27,084 nucleotides of DNA from Syntrophobacterales bacterium (GCA_017881765.1 JADGQN010000009.1:1-27084), one strand, 5' to 3'; counted from the first letter of the stretch, positions 1 through 7,751 are shown. Program-made: numbers and translations. The notes: generated by a model not told the origin, from the sequence alone.

Positions 1-68
1 AGATCTGCCGCGATATTGTACCATTGCCTCGGCATCTCTTTCTCTTCAAGCATGATTTTTGTGGCCAT
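1..68 (-). CDS. trpB: Tryptophan synthase beta chain, TrpB2 type (5' end only)
   Basis: The first 22 codons read MATKIMLEEKEMPRQWYNIA followed by AD before the window edge. The E-x-P-x-Q-W-Y-N-I stretch is what I recognise from the N-terminus of TrpB2-type (TrpB-like) tryptophan synthase beta subunits, which condense indole with serine using PLP. The ATG is preceded by an AGGAGGG ribosome-binding site (complement of 71-77). Upstream on the same strand lies a Trp-codon-rich leader with terminator hairpins, which independently supports a tryptophan gene. Only about 5% of the gene is visible, so catalytic residues cannot be checked. Confidence 0.75.
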   Translation of the reverse strand, partial: MATKIMLEEKEMPRQWYNIAAD

Positions 69-130
69 AGTACCCTCCTTTTTTGTTTTGCCCGGTCAGG
101 CCAGCACGAGACAGGCCGGAACTTGCCAGA

Positions 131-165
131 AAACGAAAAGGGCCATGAGAGTTGACTCACGGCCC
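131..165 (-). terminator. Second terminator-like hairpin of the trp leader
   Basis: On the minus strand, arm 165-156 (gggccgtgag) pairs with arm 149-140 (ctcatggccc). There is one mismatch and a 6-nt loop, and the stem is followed by TTTTCGTTTT. It lies just downstream of the first attenuator hairpin and shares its sequence, so the two can form alternative structures. It may be a backup terminator or part of an antiterminator switch. Confidence 0.6.
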
Positions 166-207
166 AAAAAAAAACGGCCATGAGCGATGCGAGACCGCTC
201 ATGGCCG
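166..207 (-). terminator. Trp attenuator: intrinsic terminator upstream of trpB
   Basis: On the minus strand a perfect 12-bp stem (arms 207-196 and 186-175, CGGCCATGAGCG and its complement) with a 9-nt loop is followed by nine Ts. This is a textbook rho-independent terminator. It lies between the leader peptide and trpB on the same strand, the arrangement expected of ribosome-mediated transcription attenuation. Confidence 0.88.
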
Positions 208-224
208 AGCTTACGGCGGCAGCC

Positions 225-263
225 TCACATCTTATCGATAGTCCACCACCACCATATTCTCAC
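225..263 (-). CDS. trpL: trp operon leader peptide (12 aa, four tandem Trp codons)
   Basis: GTG-initiated reading of MRIWWWWTIDKM and a TGA stop, 18 nt before the attenuator stem. Four consecutive TGG codons in 12 are far above chance and match the role of trp leader peptides: ribosomes stall there when charged tRNA-Trp is scarce and change how the downstream RNA folds. An in-frame GTG at 290 would extend it by nine codons, but it sits almost at the predicted transcript start, so I prefer 263. No strong ribosome-binding site is visible. The Trp codons can themselves pair, using G-U pairs, with the GC-rich stretch near 216-223. Confidence 0.72.
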   Translation of the reverse strand: MRIWWWWTIDKM

Positions 264-297
264 CGTTTTTCTTTCTGTCTTTCCGAGCACGGTAATT

Positions 298-327
298 CTT
301 CTACCATAGCACCATTTTTCTTGTCAA
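298..327 (-). promoter_or_regulatory. Putative sigma-70 promoter of the trp leader
   Basis: On the minus strand there is a consensus -35 TTGACA (327-322), an 18-nt spacer and a TAGAAG -10 preceded by an extended-10 TG. Transcription would begin near 291, placing the leader peptide and attenuator just downstream. Confidence 0.55.
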
Positions 328-530
328 GCATCTTTTTAGCCGGTCTGTACTTAGCTCGGAACGGGCATTGCTCCATTCATGTGGTACTATGCGGCTAATG
401 GGGTATCCTTTCTATCCGATAACCTGATTCAGGCATTTTTTGGATACAAAGAAATCGAGAACCTGTTCACAAAGGACCTGCGCAGGAGCAATGTAGGCAG
501 GCCTTTTGCCCCCAAATGCAGAAAACGGAC
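328..530. other. Intergenic region between divergent trp leader and rpoD
   Basis: No coding sequence I can support on either strand. The one open frame here (180-398, plus) runs through the trp attenuator hairpins and has no ribosome-binding site. The stretch separates two divergent transcription units; I see no operator-like repeat in it. Confidence 0.5.
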
Positions 531-558
531 TTGACAAATGGCGAGTGATGACTATATT
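531..558 (+). promoter_or_regulatory. sigma-70-type promoter of rpoD
   Basis: TTGACA (531-536), a 16-nt spacer and TATATT (553-558). It directs transcription towards rpoD, with a leader of about 95 nt. Confidence 0.65.
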
Positions 559-609
559 CTAATAAGAACTGCAGGTAGTACAATAAGAAGACAACCTGTC
601 ATGAAGAAC

Positions 610-645
610 GATGCCCCTTCCGAGCAAAAGGGGGCATCTTTTATT
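610..645 (+). terminator. Terminator-like hairpin in the rpoD leader
   Basis: An 8-bp perfect stem (610-617 with 631-638, GATGCCCC/GGGGCATC) with a 13-nt loop is followed by TTTTATT. It lies between the rpoD promoter and the rpoD start, so it could act as a conditional terminator, or simply protect the transcript from read-in. Confidence 0.55.
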
Positions 646-659
646 CTGGAGAAGACCTC

Positions 660-2174
660 ATGGCCATAAAAAACTACGATCAGGTTAAGACTCTCATTGA
701 CATCGGGATGGAGAAAGGGTACCTGACACCCGATGAGATTAACGACTTCCTGCCCCAGAACATCTGCTCTCCGGAAGACATAGAGGACATCTTCGATTTC
801 CTCTCCGAGTCGAACATTGACGTCGTCGATACGATGAAGGAGAAGGTCGAGGCGCCTGAGGAAGAGACGCGGGAGTGGGAAGAAGCAGAACGGTTTCCGG
901 CCGAAAAGACCGACAATATAATCTGGGCCTACTTGAAGGACATAGGAAGAGTCTCGCTCCTCACCTCGGAAGAGGAATATGATATTGCCAAGCGGATCGA
1001 GGTCGGAGAGAACAAAATCAGAGGCCTGCTCTTCGAGCTGCCCCAGGCTATAGCTGAATTGCAGGAGCTGTCAACACAGATCAAAAAAGATGGTGTGAAT
1101 ATCATCGATGTGCTGAAAAACATCGATGAAATGAATTATACGAAGAAAGACGAAGAGGAGTACAAGAAGAAGACGGTCACGCTCATCAGTTCCTTGAAAA
1201 ACCAGTTCGAAAAGAGACAGCAGCTGAAGAAGGAGATGAAGAAGACCGACGCCTTCACAAGGAAGCAGCTCGAAAAGAAGAAGAAGGCGCTTGAAGAAAA
1301 AATGGAGGAGACGTCGGGCAATCTGAACCTCCACAAAAAGGTGCTTGAAGAGCTCACGCGGAGAATTGTCAAGCGTTTGAAGTTCATGGACGATGCAGAG
1401 GCCAAGATCACCAAAGTGAACCTGTTAGAGATGGAGCGGATCGAGCGAGACCTGAAAGTGGTGAAAAACAGGCTGATCAAGGCAAACCTGAGACTGGTCA
1501 TCAACATCGCCAAGAAGTACCTCAATAGGGGGCTCTCCTTCCTCGATCTCATCCAGGAAGGCAACATGGGTCTGATGAAGGCTGCGGAGAAGTACGACTA
1601 TCAGAAGGGCTACAAGTTCTCCACCTATTCCACGTGGTGGATCCGGCAGGCGATTACCCGCGCGATTGCAGATTATGCACGGACCATCAGAGTTCCGGTC
1701 CACGTGCTCGAAACGATGAACAAGATAACGAAAGTGACTATCTCGCTTTACCAGGAACTGGGGAGGGAACCCACCTTAGAGGAGATATCGCACAAGGCCG
1801 GGCTGCCCCTGGAGAAGGTGCGCAAGATCATGAAGGTCTCCAATGAGCCGGTTTCAATAGAGACTCCGATTGGCGACGATGACTCGAAATTGGGCGATTT
1901 CATCGCCGATCCGAAGTCCCCGTCACCGTTTGAGGAGCTGGTAGGCATCTCCTGCAAGGAAGAGATAGACAAGGTGCTCTCCACGCTGACACCGAGGGAA
2001 GAGAAGGTCATCAGGATGCGGCTGGGAATAGGCGAGAAGACAGATTACACCCTGGAAGAGGTAGGGGATGTTTTCGGCCTCACGCGCGAACGCATCCGGC
2101 AGATAGAAGCAAAGGCGCTCAGAAAGCTGAAACATCCGTCCCGGCGGAAGCGGCTGGAGAGCTTTCTCGAATAA
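660..2174 (+). CDS. rpoD: RNA polymerase primary sigma factor RpoD (sigma-70)
   Basis: Housekeeping sigma factor (504 aa) that directs core RNA polymerase to -35/-10 promoters. The region 1.1-like N-terminus is residues 1-60, and region 1.2 with the NIIWAYLKDIGRV motif is near 86-98. A charged, coiled-coil-prone non-conserved region follows at about 130-265. Regions 2.1-2.4 span 275-345 and include SFLDLIQEGNMGLMKA and the promoter-melting YKFSTYSTWWIRQAI. Region 3 follows to about 420, and region 4.2 is at the C-terminus (LEEVGDVFGLTRERIRQIEA). The ATG follows a GGAGAAG ribosome-binding site. The gene stands alone: dnaG, its partner in many bacteria, is not next to it here. It has its own promoter and terminator. 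Confidence 0.97.
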   Translation: MAIKNYDQVKTLIDIGMEKGYLTPDEINDFLPQNICSPEDIEDIFDFLSESNIDVVDTMKEKVEAPEEETREWEEAERFPAEKTDNIIWAYLKDIGRVSLLTSEEEYDIAKRIEVGENKIRGLLFELPQAIAELQELSTQIKKDGVNIIDVLKNIDEMNYTKKDEEEYKKKTVTLISSLKNQFEKRQQLKKEMKKTDAFTRKQLEKKKKALEEKMEETSGNLNLHKKVLEELTRRIVKRLKFMDDAEAKITKVNLLEMERIERDLKVVKNRLIKANLRLVINIAKKYLNRGLSFLDLIQEGNMGLMKAAEKYDYQKGYKFSTYSTWWIRQAITRAIADYARTIRVPVHVLETMNKITKVTISLYQELGREPTLEEISHKAGLPLEKVRKIMKVSNEPVSIETPIGDDDSKLGDFIADPKSPSPFEELVGISCKEEIDKVLSTLTPREEKVIRMRLGIGEKTDYTLEEVGDVFGLTRERIRQIEAKALRKLKHPSRRKRLESFLE

Positions 2175-2194
2175 AATCATACCGACTTGCCGAT

Positions 2195-2233
2195 AAAAGC
2201 CCCGGGACGCCGAAAGGTATCCCGGGGCTTTTT
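2195..2233 (+). terminator. Intrinsic terminator of rpoD
   Basis: A perfect 12-bp GC-rich stem (2196-2207 with 2220-2231, AAAGCCCCGGGA and complement), a 12-nt loop and a trailing T run. It lies 20 nt after the rpoD stop and insulates rpoD from the dcw promoter. Confidence 0.9.
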
Positions 2234-2276
2234 GCTGCCTGCATCGTCCCCGGACACAAAAAACCCTAAAAAGATG

Positions 2277-2305
2277 TTGACAAAACAGCGGCTTGCCTTT
2301 ATATT
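2277..2305 (+). promoter_or_regulatory. dcw cluster promoter (Pmra)
   Basis: Consensus TTGACA (2277-2282), a 17-nt spacer and TATATT (2300-2305), about 30 nt before the mraZ start. It is the only strong promoter I see before the gene series from mraZ to ftsZ, most of whose members overlap. Confidence 0.75.
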
Positions 2306-2313
2306 GGCTATAT

Positions 2314-2340
2314 GTGGGAAGGAGTGTTATAAAGTGGGAA
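2314..2340 (+). promoter_or_regulatory. Likely MraZ operator (three repeats at 10-bp spacing)
   Basis: GTGGGA at 2314, GTGTTA at 2324 and GTGGGA at 2334 recur at exactly 10-bp spacing downstream of the promoter. MraZ is known to bind 10-bp-periodic GTGG/TGGGN repeats before its own gene. The third repeat contains the mraZ GTG start codon itself, and the middle one is degenerate. Confidence 0.65.
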
Positions 2341-2783
2341 GCACTTTCTCCGGACGCTTTGAATATGCCATAGACGATAAGGGAAGGTTGAGCATACCGG
2401 CAAAATTCAGGGAGACACTATCGGCCAACTACGATCTGAAGCTGATTCTCACTAATCTGGATGGGTGCATAGTTGCCTACCCGGACAAGGAATGGACAGA
2501 AGTTCAGGAACGTATCGCCGGCTCCGGCTCCGTCAAAAAAGAGGCGAGGGCCTTCCTGAGATTTTTCTATTCCGGTGCTTCTGAATGTCCGATAGATCGG
2601 CTGGGAAGGATTCTCCTACCCCAGTCTTTGCGGAGTTACGCTGCGATTAAAAAGAATGTGGTAATCGTCGGGATGAATAAAAAGATAGAGATCTGGGCCG
2701 ACGAGGCTTGGGCCGAGATTGTGAGAGAAGCTACCTCCGATCGGGAGAAGATGATGGACATAGCTTCTGATCTCGGGCTTTGA
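2334..2783 (+). CDS. mraZ: Transcriptional regulator MraZ
   Basis: Dcw-cluster repressor (149 aa from GTG 2334), usually a ring-shaped oligomer. It contains two SpoVT/AbrB-type MraZ half-domains with the family signatures DDKGRLSIPAKFR (residues 14-26) and DRLGRILLP (88-96). The open frame extends upstream to 2187, but that start lies inside the rpoD terminator and before the promoter. The GTG has GGAAGGAG upstream and gives the normal family length and N-terminus. The stop overlaps the rsmH start by one base. It probably represses its own operon through the repeats overlapping its start. Confidence 0.93.
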   Translation: MGSTFSGRFEYAIDDKGRLSIPAKFRETLSANYDLKLILTNLDGCIVAYPDKEWTEVQERIAGSGSVKKEARAFLRFFYSGASECPIDRLGRILLPQSLRSYAAIKKNVVIVGMNKKIEIWADEAWAEIVREATSDREKMMDIASDLGL

Positions 2784-3664
2784 TGGGCAGCACTCATATA
2801 CCGGTTCTTCTCGACGAAGTTGTGCAGGGTTTGATCAGGCCGGAGTACAGGCTGTTCGTGGATGCCACGGCAGGAGGTGGGAGCCACACATACAATATCC
2901 TTAACGCATATCCGAACCTGAGGGCTTATGCAATCGACCTGGATGAAACGGCCCTTGTAGCCGCCAGGGAGCGCCTGGCGCCCTTTCAGGGTAGGGTGAC
3001 ATTGAAGAGAGCAAACTTCAGCGAACTCAAGCAGATCTTGGGCGACGAGGGGATACTAGCCGTCGACGCCGTACTATTTGATCTTGGGGTTTCAACGTTC
3101 CAATTAGAAGGGGAGAGGGGCTTCAGCTTCAAAGACACGCATGCTCTTGACATGAGGATGGATCAGCGTCAGCACCAGACCGCCCAGCAAGTGGTCAATT
3201 CATATACGTACGAAGCGCTCAAGCGCATCATCGCCGAATACGGTGAAGAGTGGAGGGCAGCGCGGATTGCGGCTGCGATCGTTGCCGAGAGGAGAAAAAC
3301 GCCGCTGACATCCGCAAGCGCTTTAGCCGACGTTGTGGCAAAAGCCGCCCGGCGTACAGGGAAAATACATCCGGCGACAAAAACCTTTCAGGCAATACGC
3401 ATGGAGGTAAATCAGGAGTTAAAGAACCTGGCGACAGGACTCGCGGCCGCTATCGACCTTCTTGCTCCCCGCGGTCGCGTGGGCGTCATATCCTTTCACT
3501 CCCTCGAAGATCGGATGGTAAAGACTATCTTCAAAGCGGCTCCCGAACTGACCGTTCTCACGAAAAAACCGATACGGCCCGGCAGACCGGAAATTCTGCG
3601 GAATAAGAGGTCCCGGAGTGCAAAGCTGCGTATAGCAGAGAAAATTTATGAGGCGGTCGCATGA
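2783..3664 (+). CDS. rsmH: 16S rRNA (cytosine1402-N4)-methyltransferase RsmH
   Basis: SAM-dependent methyltransferase (293 aa) acting on C1402 of 16S rRNA in the ribosomal P site. The N-terminus has the family motif HIPVLLDEVV. The SAM-binding loop is VDATAGGGSHT, with LFDLGVSTFQLEGERGFSF and LDMRMDQ following. The C-terminal half holds GRVGVISFHSLEDR. I chose ATG 2783, which overlaps the mraZ TGA as TGATG, over a TTG one codon earlier. It overlaps ftsL by four bases. Presence next to mraZ is the standard dcw order. Confidence 0.96.
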   Translation: MGSTHIPVLLDEVVQGLIRPEYRLFVDATAGGGSHTYNILNAYPNLRAYAIDLDETALVAARERLAPFQGRVTLKRANFSELKQILGDEGILAVDAVLFDLGVSTFQLEGERGFSFKDTHALDMRMDQRQHQTAQQVVNSYTYEALKRIIAEYGEEWRAARIAAAIVAERRKTPLTSASALADVVAKAARRTGKIHPATKTFQAIRMEVNQELKNLATGLAAAIDLLAPRGRVGVISFHSLEDRMVKTIFKAAPELTVLTKKPIRPGRPEILRNKRSRSAKLRIAEKIYEAVA

Positions 3665-3978
3665 GAAAACATCGAGAGATTTCGATCAGAGCTTTTAAGA
3701 AGCAGCAGAGCAAGGACTCCTTATTCCTGCTTGCCTTTGTGATCCTGGTAGCATTTGTGAGCTGTATGTTCGTCTCGTTTTTTGTCAGAGAGGCCTACGA
3801 CGACAACAAGGGAAGGTTTCTCGAAAGACTGAGCGAAGAGAAAAAGGTGGCAGAGACCAACCAGCACTTAAAGATGGAATTCCTCGCGATCACTCAGAAG
3901 GGGTACGTGGAATTCGCCGCCGGGGAAAGGCTGGGGCTAAAGAAGCCCAAAGAGGAAGAGGTACTGGTTCTCAGATGA
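3661..3978 (+). CDS. ftsL: Cell division protein FtsL
   Basis: A 105-aa bitopic membrane protein with a basic cytoplasmic tail (1-18), one transmembrane helix (about 20-42), and a charged periplasmic segment likely to form a coiled coil. It ends in AAGERLGLKKPKEEEVLVL, a typical FtsL C-terminus. FtsL forms a periplasmic complex with FtsB and FtsQ that activates septal peptidoglycan synthesis. Position between rsmH and the ftsI slot supports the call, as overall sequence conservation in this family is low. Overlaps both neighbours by four bases. Confidence 0.82.
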   Translation: MRKHREISIRAFKKQQSKDSLFLLAFVILVAFVSCMFVSFFVREAYDDNKGRFLERLSEEKKVAETNQHLKMEFLAITQKGYVEFAAGERLGLKKPKEEEVLVLR

Positions 3979-4955
3979 ACAAGGCAACCAACAGGAGGGC
4001 ACTAGCCGTTTTTCTGGTTATCTGCCTCCTTTACGTTTCTGTTGCCTTCCGGATCCCAGAGAAATTGAGTATGAAAAGGATAGCTGTGAGATCTCACGGG
4101 CCATCGCATGGCATGAATCTGCAAGGATCGCTGGAGCCGAACAGGGCCGAGGCCCGTACTCAGGAGATCGTGGGGGAGAGGGGCGCCGGCTCCGCTCCAG
4201 CCAGCGCATCGGTTCCTGAAGCATCTCCTGCTTCCATTGCCGCGCCGGCCAGGACACTACCCAACAGTGACAGCCCGAAAGCCTCGGACAGCGCTTCTCG
4301 GGTCATTGCCGCCAAGGGGGGTTCATGGGTGGAGCCGCGTTTTCTTATCTCAATACCCATCACCTGCTATGCGATAAGAGAGGGATGGATCGACCGGGAG
4401 AGTTTGATTTTTGCAAGGAAAGATGGACAGAATAGTGTCTGGTTAAAACCTCTCGATATCCTGAAGCAGCAAGATGAAAGCGGCATAAGACACCTCTTTA
4501 CCATAATAGGCAAAAATCGCATAAAAGAGTTCTTGAGAAAGGAAGCTGTGGACATCAGGGAAGACCTGAGTCCTGAGGATATGATGTTGGGCAGGGGATA
4601 CGTGATCGAGAAGAAGAAACTCCTTTCCCTTTACGATCGCTTCGTGCCCGAGGAGTGTAACGATCTCTTTCCGCTGGCCCTCGCGCAGGGCGGCGTACTT
4701 CGCGGCAGGGGAGGCTTCCAGTTCGTATCATCAACGGATGCAGCAAAAATGCGCGCGGCAAAAGAGGATGAAGAGTGGCGTATGCCGAATCTCACTGGGC
4801 TAACCATCAAACTGGCTATTGATAACCTCGCCGGGCACACCGCCAGAATAAAGGTGCACGGAAGCGGCGTGGTTGTCGACCAGTATCCGAAGCCTTTCGA
4901 AAGGCTCAACGGCGATTCGGAATGCGCCATCTACGGGAGGCTGGCCAGCGAATGA
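3975..4955 (+). CDS. PASTA-domain single-pass membrane protein in the ftsI slot (no transpeptidase domain)
   Basis: A 326-aa protein where dcw clusters normally encode the division transpeptidase FtsI/PBP3 (about 550-650 aa). It has one N-terminal membrane helix (about 9-25) and a Pro/Ala/Ser-rich linker (about 50-110). A globular part I do not recognise follows (about 115-260), and a single PASTA-like domain ends the protein (about 268-322, beginning MPNLTGLTIKLAIDNL). I find no SxxK, SxN or KTG motif and no room for a penicillin-binding fold. Some dcw-encoded PBPs end in PASTA repeats, so this could descend from one that lost its catalytic domain. An unrelated adaptor that acquired a PASTA is also possible. 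It overlaps ftsL and murE by four bases, so it is co-translated with them. I infer a septal scaffold or sensor role; function unknown. Confidence 0.8.
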   Translation: MNKATNRRALAVFLVICLLYVSVAFRIPEKLSMKRIAVRSHGPSHGMNLQGSLEPNRAEARTQEIVGERGAGSAPASASVPEASPASIAAPARTLPNSDSPKASDSASRVIAAKGGSWVEPRFLISIPITCYAIREGWIDRESLIFARKDGQNSVWLKPLDILKQQDESGIRHLFTIIGKNRIKEFLRKEAVDIREDLSPEDMMLGRGYVIEKKKLLSLYDRFVPEECNDLFPLALAQGGVLRGRGGFQFVSSTDAAKMRAAKEDEEWRMPNLTGLTIKLAIDNLAGHTARIKVHGSGVVVDQYPKPFERLNGDSECAIYGRLASE

Positions 4956-6406
4956 CCCTTGCACAGCTGTTAGCTGATATGCCCGTTCTCTCCGTCAAAG
5001 GACCTATGCCGGAGAACATAACCGGTATCACGAAGGATTCGCGGGAGGTGAAGGAGGGCTTTATCTTCTTTGCCACCGAAGCAAGCAAGCCTTACGTGCA
5101 AGAGGCAGTGAGGAAGGGAGCAGCTGTCATCGTATCTGATACCGAGCTCTCTGGAGACTTTCCTCGTTTGGTGCTTACTCGTGAGCCCCGTTACGTGCTC
5201 GCAAGGATGGCCGCGAAATTTTTCGGCTATCCGTCGAGAGAGATGCACGTGACCGGCATCACCGGCACGAATGGCAAAACGACTACGAGCTACCTGATCG
5301 AATCGATACTCCGCGCGGCGAATCAGAAGGTCGGCGTGATGGGCACCATTTCCTATCGGTACGACGGCCACGTCGTTAAAGGGCGGACCACCACGCCGGA
5401 GTCCACGGAAATCCAGCGGCTCTTCAGCGAGATGCAGCGTGCGGGCGTCAGGTCCGTGGTGATGGAAGTCTCTTCCCACGCGCTCGACCAGGGACGGGTG
5501 GAGGCCATTGACTTCGACGGCGCTATCTTTACCAATCTTACCCATGACCATCTCGACTACCATCACGATATTGAACAGTATAAGGAAGCGAAGAAACGCC
5601 TGTTCCACGAGTATCTCGCAAAGAGTTCCAAGGAGGGCAGATACGCGATACTGAACAAAGACGACCCGAGCTCACGCGATTTCTTTTGCGAACCGCCGAT
5701 TGCCAACTTCACTTACAGCGTGCGCGATAACGCGGCGGATGCCTTTGCCGTCTCCGTCCGGGAGGATATCAGCGGCCTGACCCTCGTTATCTCCCTTGTG
5801 GGTAAGGAGATGAGCATCCGGTCTCCGCTCATCGCCCTCTTCAACGTTGCAAACATCCTTGCAGCCGCTATGCTCGGTCACGCGGCAGGCATCCCGCACG
5901 ATCTGATCCGTAAAGGGCTGGAGGCGTTGCGCGGGGTTCCCGGCCGGCTGGAACGCGTAGAGAACGGCCGTTCGATCCCTATTTTCGTTGACTACGCCCA
6001 TACGCCTGATGCGCTGCGCAAGACGCTGGAGACGCTGAAGCGGCTCTGCACAGGCCGCCTGATCGTTCTGTTCGGCTGCGGTGGCGACAGGGACAAGACG
6101 AAAAGGCCTGTCATGGGCAGGATCGCGTCCGACCTTGCCGACTTCACCATCATCACTTCTGACAATCCGAGGCGTGAAGACCCGTTGACCATCATAGAAG
6201 AGATACGGCAAGGCTTCGTCGGCGATGCGTATTGCATTATCGAGAATCGTAGAGAAGCCATCGGAGAAGCCGTCCGCATGGCGACCGCCAACGACGTGTT
6301 GCTTGTGGCCGGGAAAGGACATGAAGACTACCAGATAATCGGTACTGAGGCCCTTCACTTCAGCGACCGGGAAGTAATAGAGGAGTGGCTTCATGTGGCG
6401 GCTTGA
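4952..6406 (+). CDS. murE: UDP-MurNAc-tripeptide synthetase MurE (meso-DAP-adding)
   Basis: Cytoplasmic Mur ligase (484 aa) adding the third stem-peptide residue to UDP-MurNAc-L-Ala-D-Glu. The ATP loop GITGTNGKTTT is at about 102-112, and the central Mur ligase and C-terminal domains follow. TSDNPRREDP at about 402-411 contains the DNPR signature that selects meso-diaminopimelate, so the wall is mDAP type. I start at ATG 4952 (ATGA overlap with the PASTA gene, GGGAGG upstream). An in-frame ATG at 4922 would add ten residues with no support. Confidence 0.96.
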   Translation: MTLAQLLADMPVLSVKGPMPENITGITKDSREVKEGFIFFATEASKPYVQEAVRKGAAVIVSDTELSGDFPRLVLTREPRYVLARMAAKFFGYPSREMHVTGITGTNGKTTTSYLIESILRAANQKVGVMGTISYRYDGHVVKGRTTTPESTEIQRLFSEMQRAGVRSVVMEVSSHALDQGRVEAIDFDGAIFTNLTHDHLDYHHDIEQYKEAKKRLFHEYLAKSSKEGRYAILNKDDPSSRDFFCEPPIANFTYSVRDNAADAFAVSVREDISGLTLVISLVGKEMSIRSPLIALFNVANILAAAMLGHAAGIPHDLIRKGLEALRGVPGRLERVENGRSIPIFVDYAHTPDALRKTLETLKRLCTGRLIVLFGCGGDRDKTKRPVMGRIASDLADFTIITSDNPRREDPLTIIEEIRQGFVGDAYCIIENRREAIGEAVRMATANDVLLVAGKGHEDYQIIGTEALHFSDREVIEEWLHVAA

Positions 6407-7751
6407 CGATCTGCTCAAAGCAGTCAAGGGGACCGTCTTGCGTGTTGAGCAAGATCAGTTTACCGCAATCGCGACCGATTCGAGATCGATAAAGCAAGGC
6501 GAGCTCTTCATTCCTCTCATCGGGCCTAATTTCGACGGGCATCTCTTTGCGGCTGATGCTTATAAAAAGTCCGGCGGCGGCACCCTCTGTCAAAAGGGTC
6601 GGGAAGCCGCGTGTGAAGAAGCTGGTGGAACGATCATCCTCGTCGAAGACACGACAAAGGCCCTCCTTGACCTTGCGCGGTACAAGAGAAGGCAACTCAG
6701 CGGTAGGTTCATCGCCATCACGGGCAGCAACGGCAAGACCACAACGAAGGAACTGCTTGTCCATATCATGGGCGGGTTTGCCCACGTGGCTTACAACGAA
6801 AAGAATTACAACAACAATATAGGGGTTTCACAGACCATCCTTTCCATAACCGGCCAGCCTGCATACTGCATCCTTGAATTGGGCACCAACCATCCGGGAG
6901 AGATTGCGCTCCTGGCGGACCTCGTTGAGCCCGACATGTCAACGATCACGAACATCCACGCGTCTCATCTTGAAGGGCTCGGTGATATTGCCGGTGTCTT
7001 CCGGGAAAAGGTGAGCCTCTTCGAACGTACGAAAGAGGATGGAGCCATTTTTGTCAATGTCGATGATCCGGCGCTCAGGCCCGTGGCAGACAAGCCCATG
7101 CGCCGCGCTTATACCTATGGCATAGAACTCCAGGCAGATTTTGTGCTCTCTTGGGAGGGGGCGAAGGGCCTTGACGGCTTTGACCTTGAGTTCTTGCTGC
7201 AGGGCGAAAAGGTGAGAACGACGACACGCCTTCTCGGTACCCACAACCTGTACAACATAGTTACCGCTGTTGCCATTGCCCACGTCTTGCGCGTGCCGAA
7301 GGAGACGATCCGGGCGAGGGTAGCCGATTTCGAGCCTTATCCCGGCCGATTCAAGGCTACGCGGTCGAAAAAAGGCTACACGATCATTGACGATGCGTAT
7401 AACGCGAACCCCTCTTCAATGGAATGGGCAATCGACACCCTGGAGCAGCTACCCTGCAAGGGGAGAAAAATAGCGATCCTCGGAGAGATGAGGGAGCTGG
7501 GCGAAGAAAATGCGTACTACCACAGGGAGCTGGGCCGATTCCTCAAGAAGAGCGGTCTATCGAGCATACTCTTTTTCGGAGAGGCTGCAAGGATCGCCTA
7601 TGATGAGATGAATAACGGGCGTGCGAAGTTCTTTGATGACAAGCAGGCTCTCATTGCTTACGCCGCCGGCCTTGCGAGGGAGGACGATCTGATTCTCGTG
7701 AAAGGGTCGAGAGCAATGCGCATGAACGAAGTCGTGGAGGAACTGCTCTAG
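6393..7751 (+). CDS. murF: UDP-MurNAc-tripeptide--D-Ala-D-Ala ligase MurF
   Basis: Last cytoplasmic Mur ligase (452 aa), adding D-Ala-D-Ala to the UDP-MurNAc tripeptide. The ATP loop is ITGSNGKTTTKELL at about 109-122, with LELGTNHPGEI and the C-terminal IIDDAYNANPSSM characteristic of MurF. It starts 14 bases inside murE with GAGGAG upstream, indicating coupled translation. Confidence 0.96.
   Translation: MWRLDDLLKAVKGTVLRVEQDQFTAIATDSRSIKQGELFIPLIGPNFDGHLFAADAYKKSGGGTLCQKGREAACEEAGGTIILVEDTTKALLDLARYKRRQLSGRFIAITGSNGKTTTKELLVHIMGGFAHVAYNEKNYNNNIGVSQTILSITGQPAYCILELGTNHPGEIALLADLVEPDMSTITNIHASHLEGLGDIAGVFREKVSLFERTKEDGAIFVNVDDPALRPVADKPMRRAYTYGIELQADFVLSWEGAKGLDGFDLEFLLQGEKVRTTTRLLGTHNLYNIVTAVAIAHVLRVPKETIRARVADFEPYPGRFKATRSKKGYTIIDDAYNANPSSMEWAIDTLEQLPCKGRKIAILGEMRELGEENAYYHRELGRFLKKSGLSSILFFGEAARIAYDEMNNGRAKFFDDKQALIAYAAGLAREDDLILVKGSRAMRMNEVVEELL

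Noticed and set aside
180..398. 72-aa plus-strand frame upstream of rpoD
   Set aside because: It runs through the trp attenuator stem and antisense to the Trp leader, with no ribosome-binding site.
2187..2333. N-terminal extension of MraZ from ATG 2187
   Set aside because: It begins inside the rpoD terminator and upstream of the dcw promoter; the family length and ribosome-binding site fit GTG 2334.
3975..4955. Naming the PASTA protein FtsI/PBP3 from its position
   Set aside because: No SxxK, SxN or KTG motif and only 326 residues.
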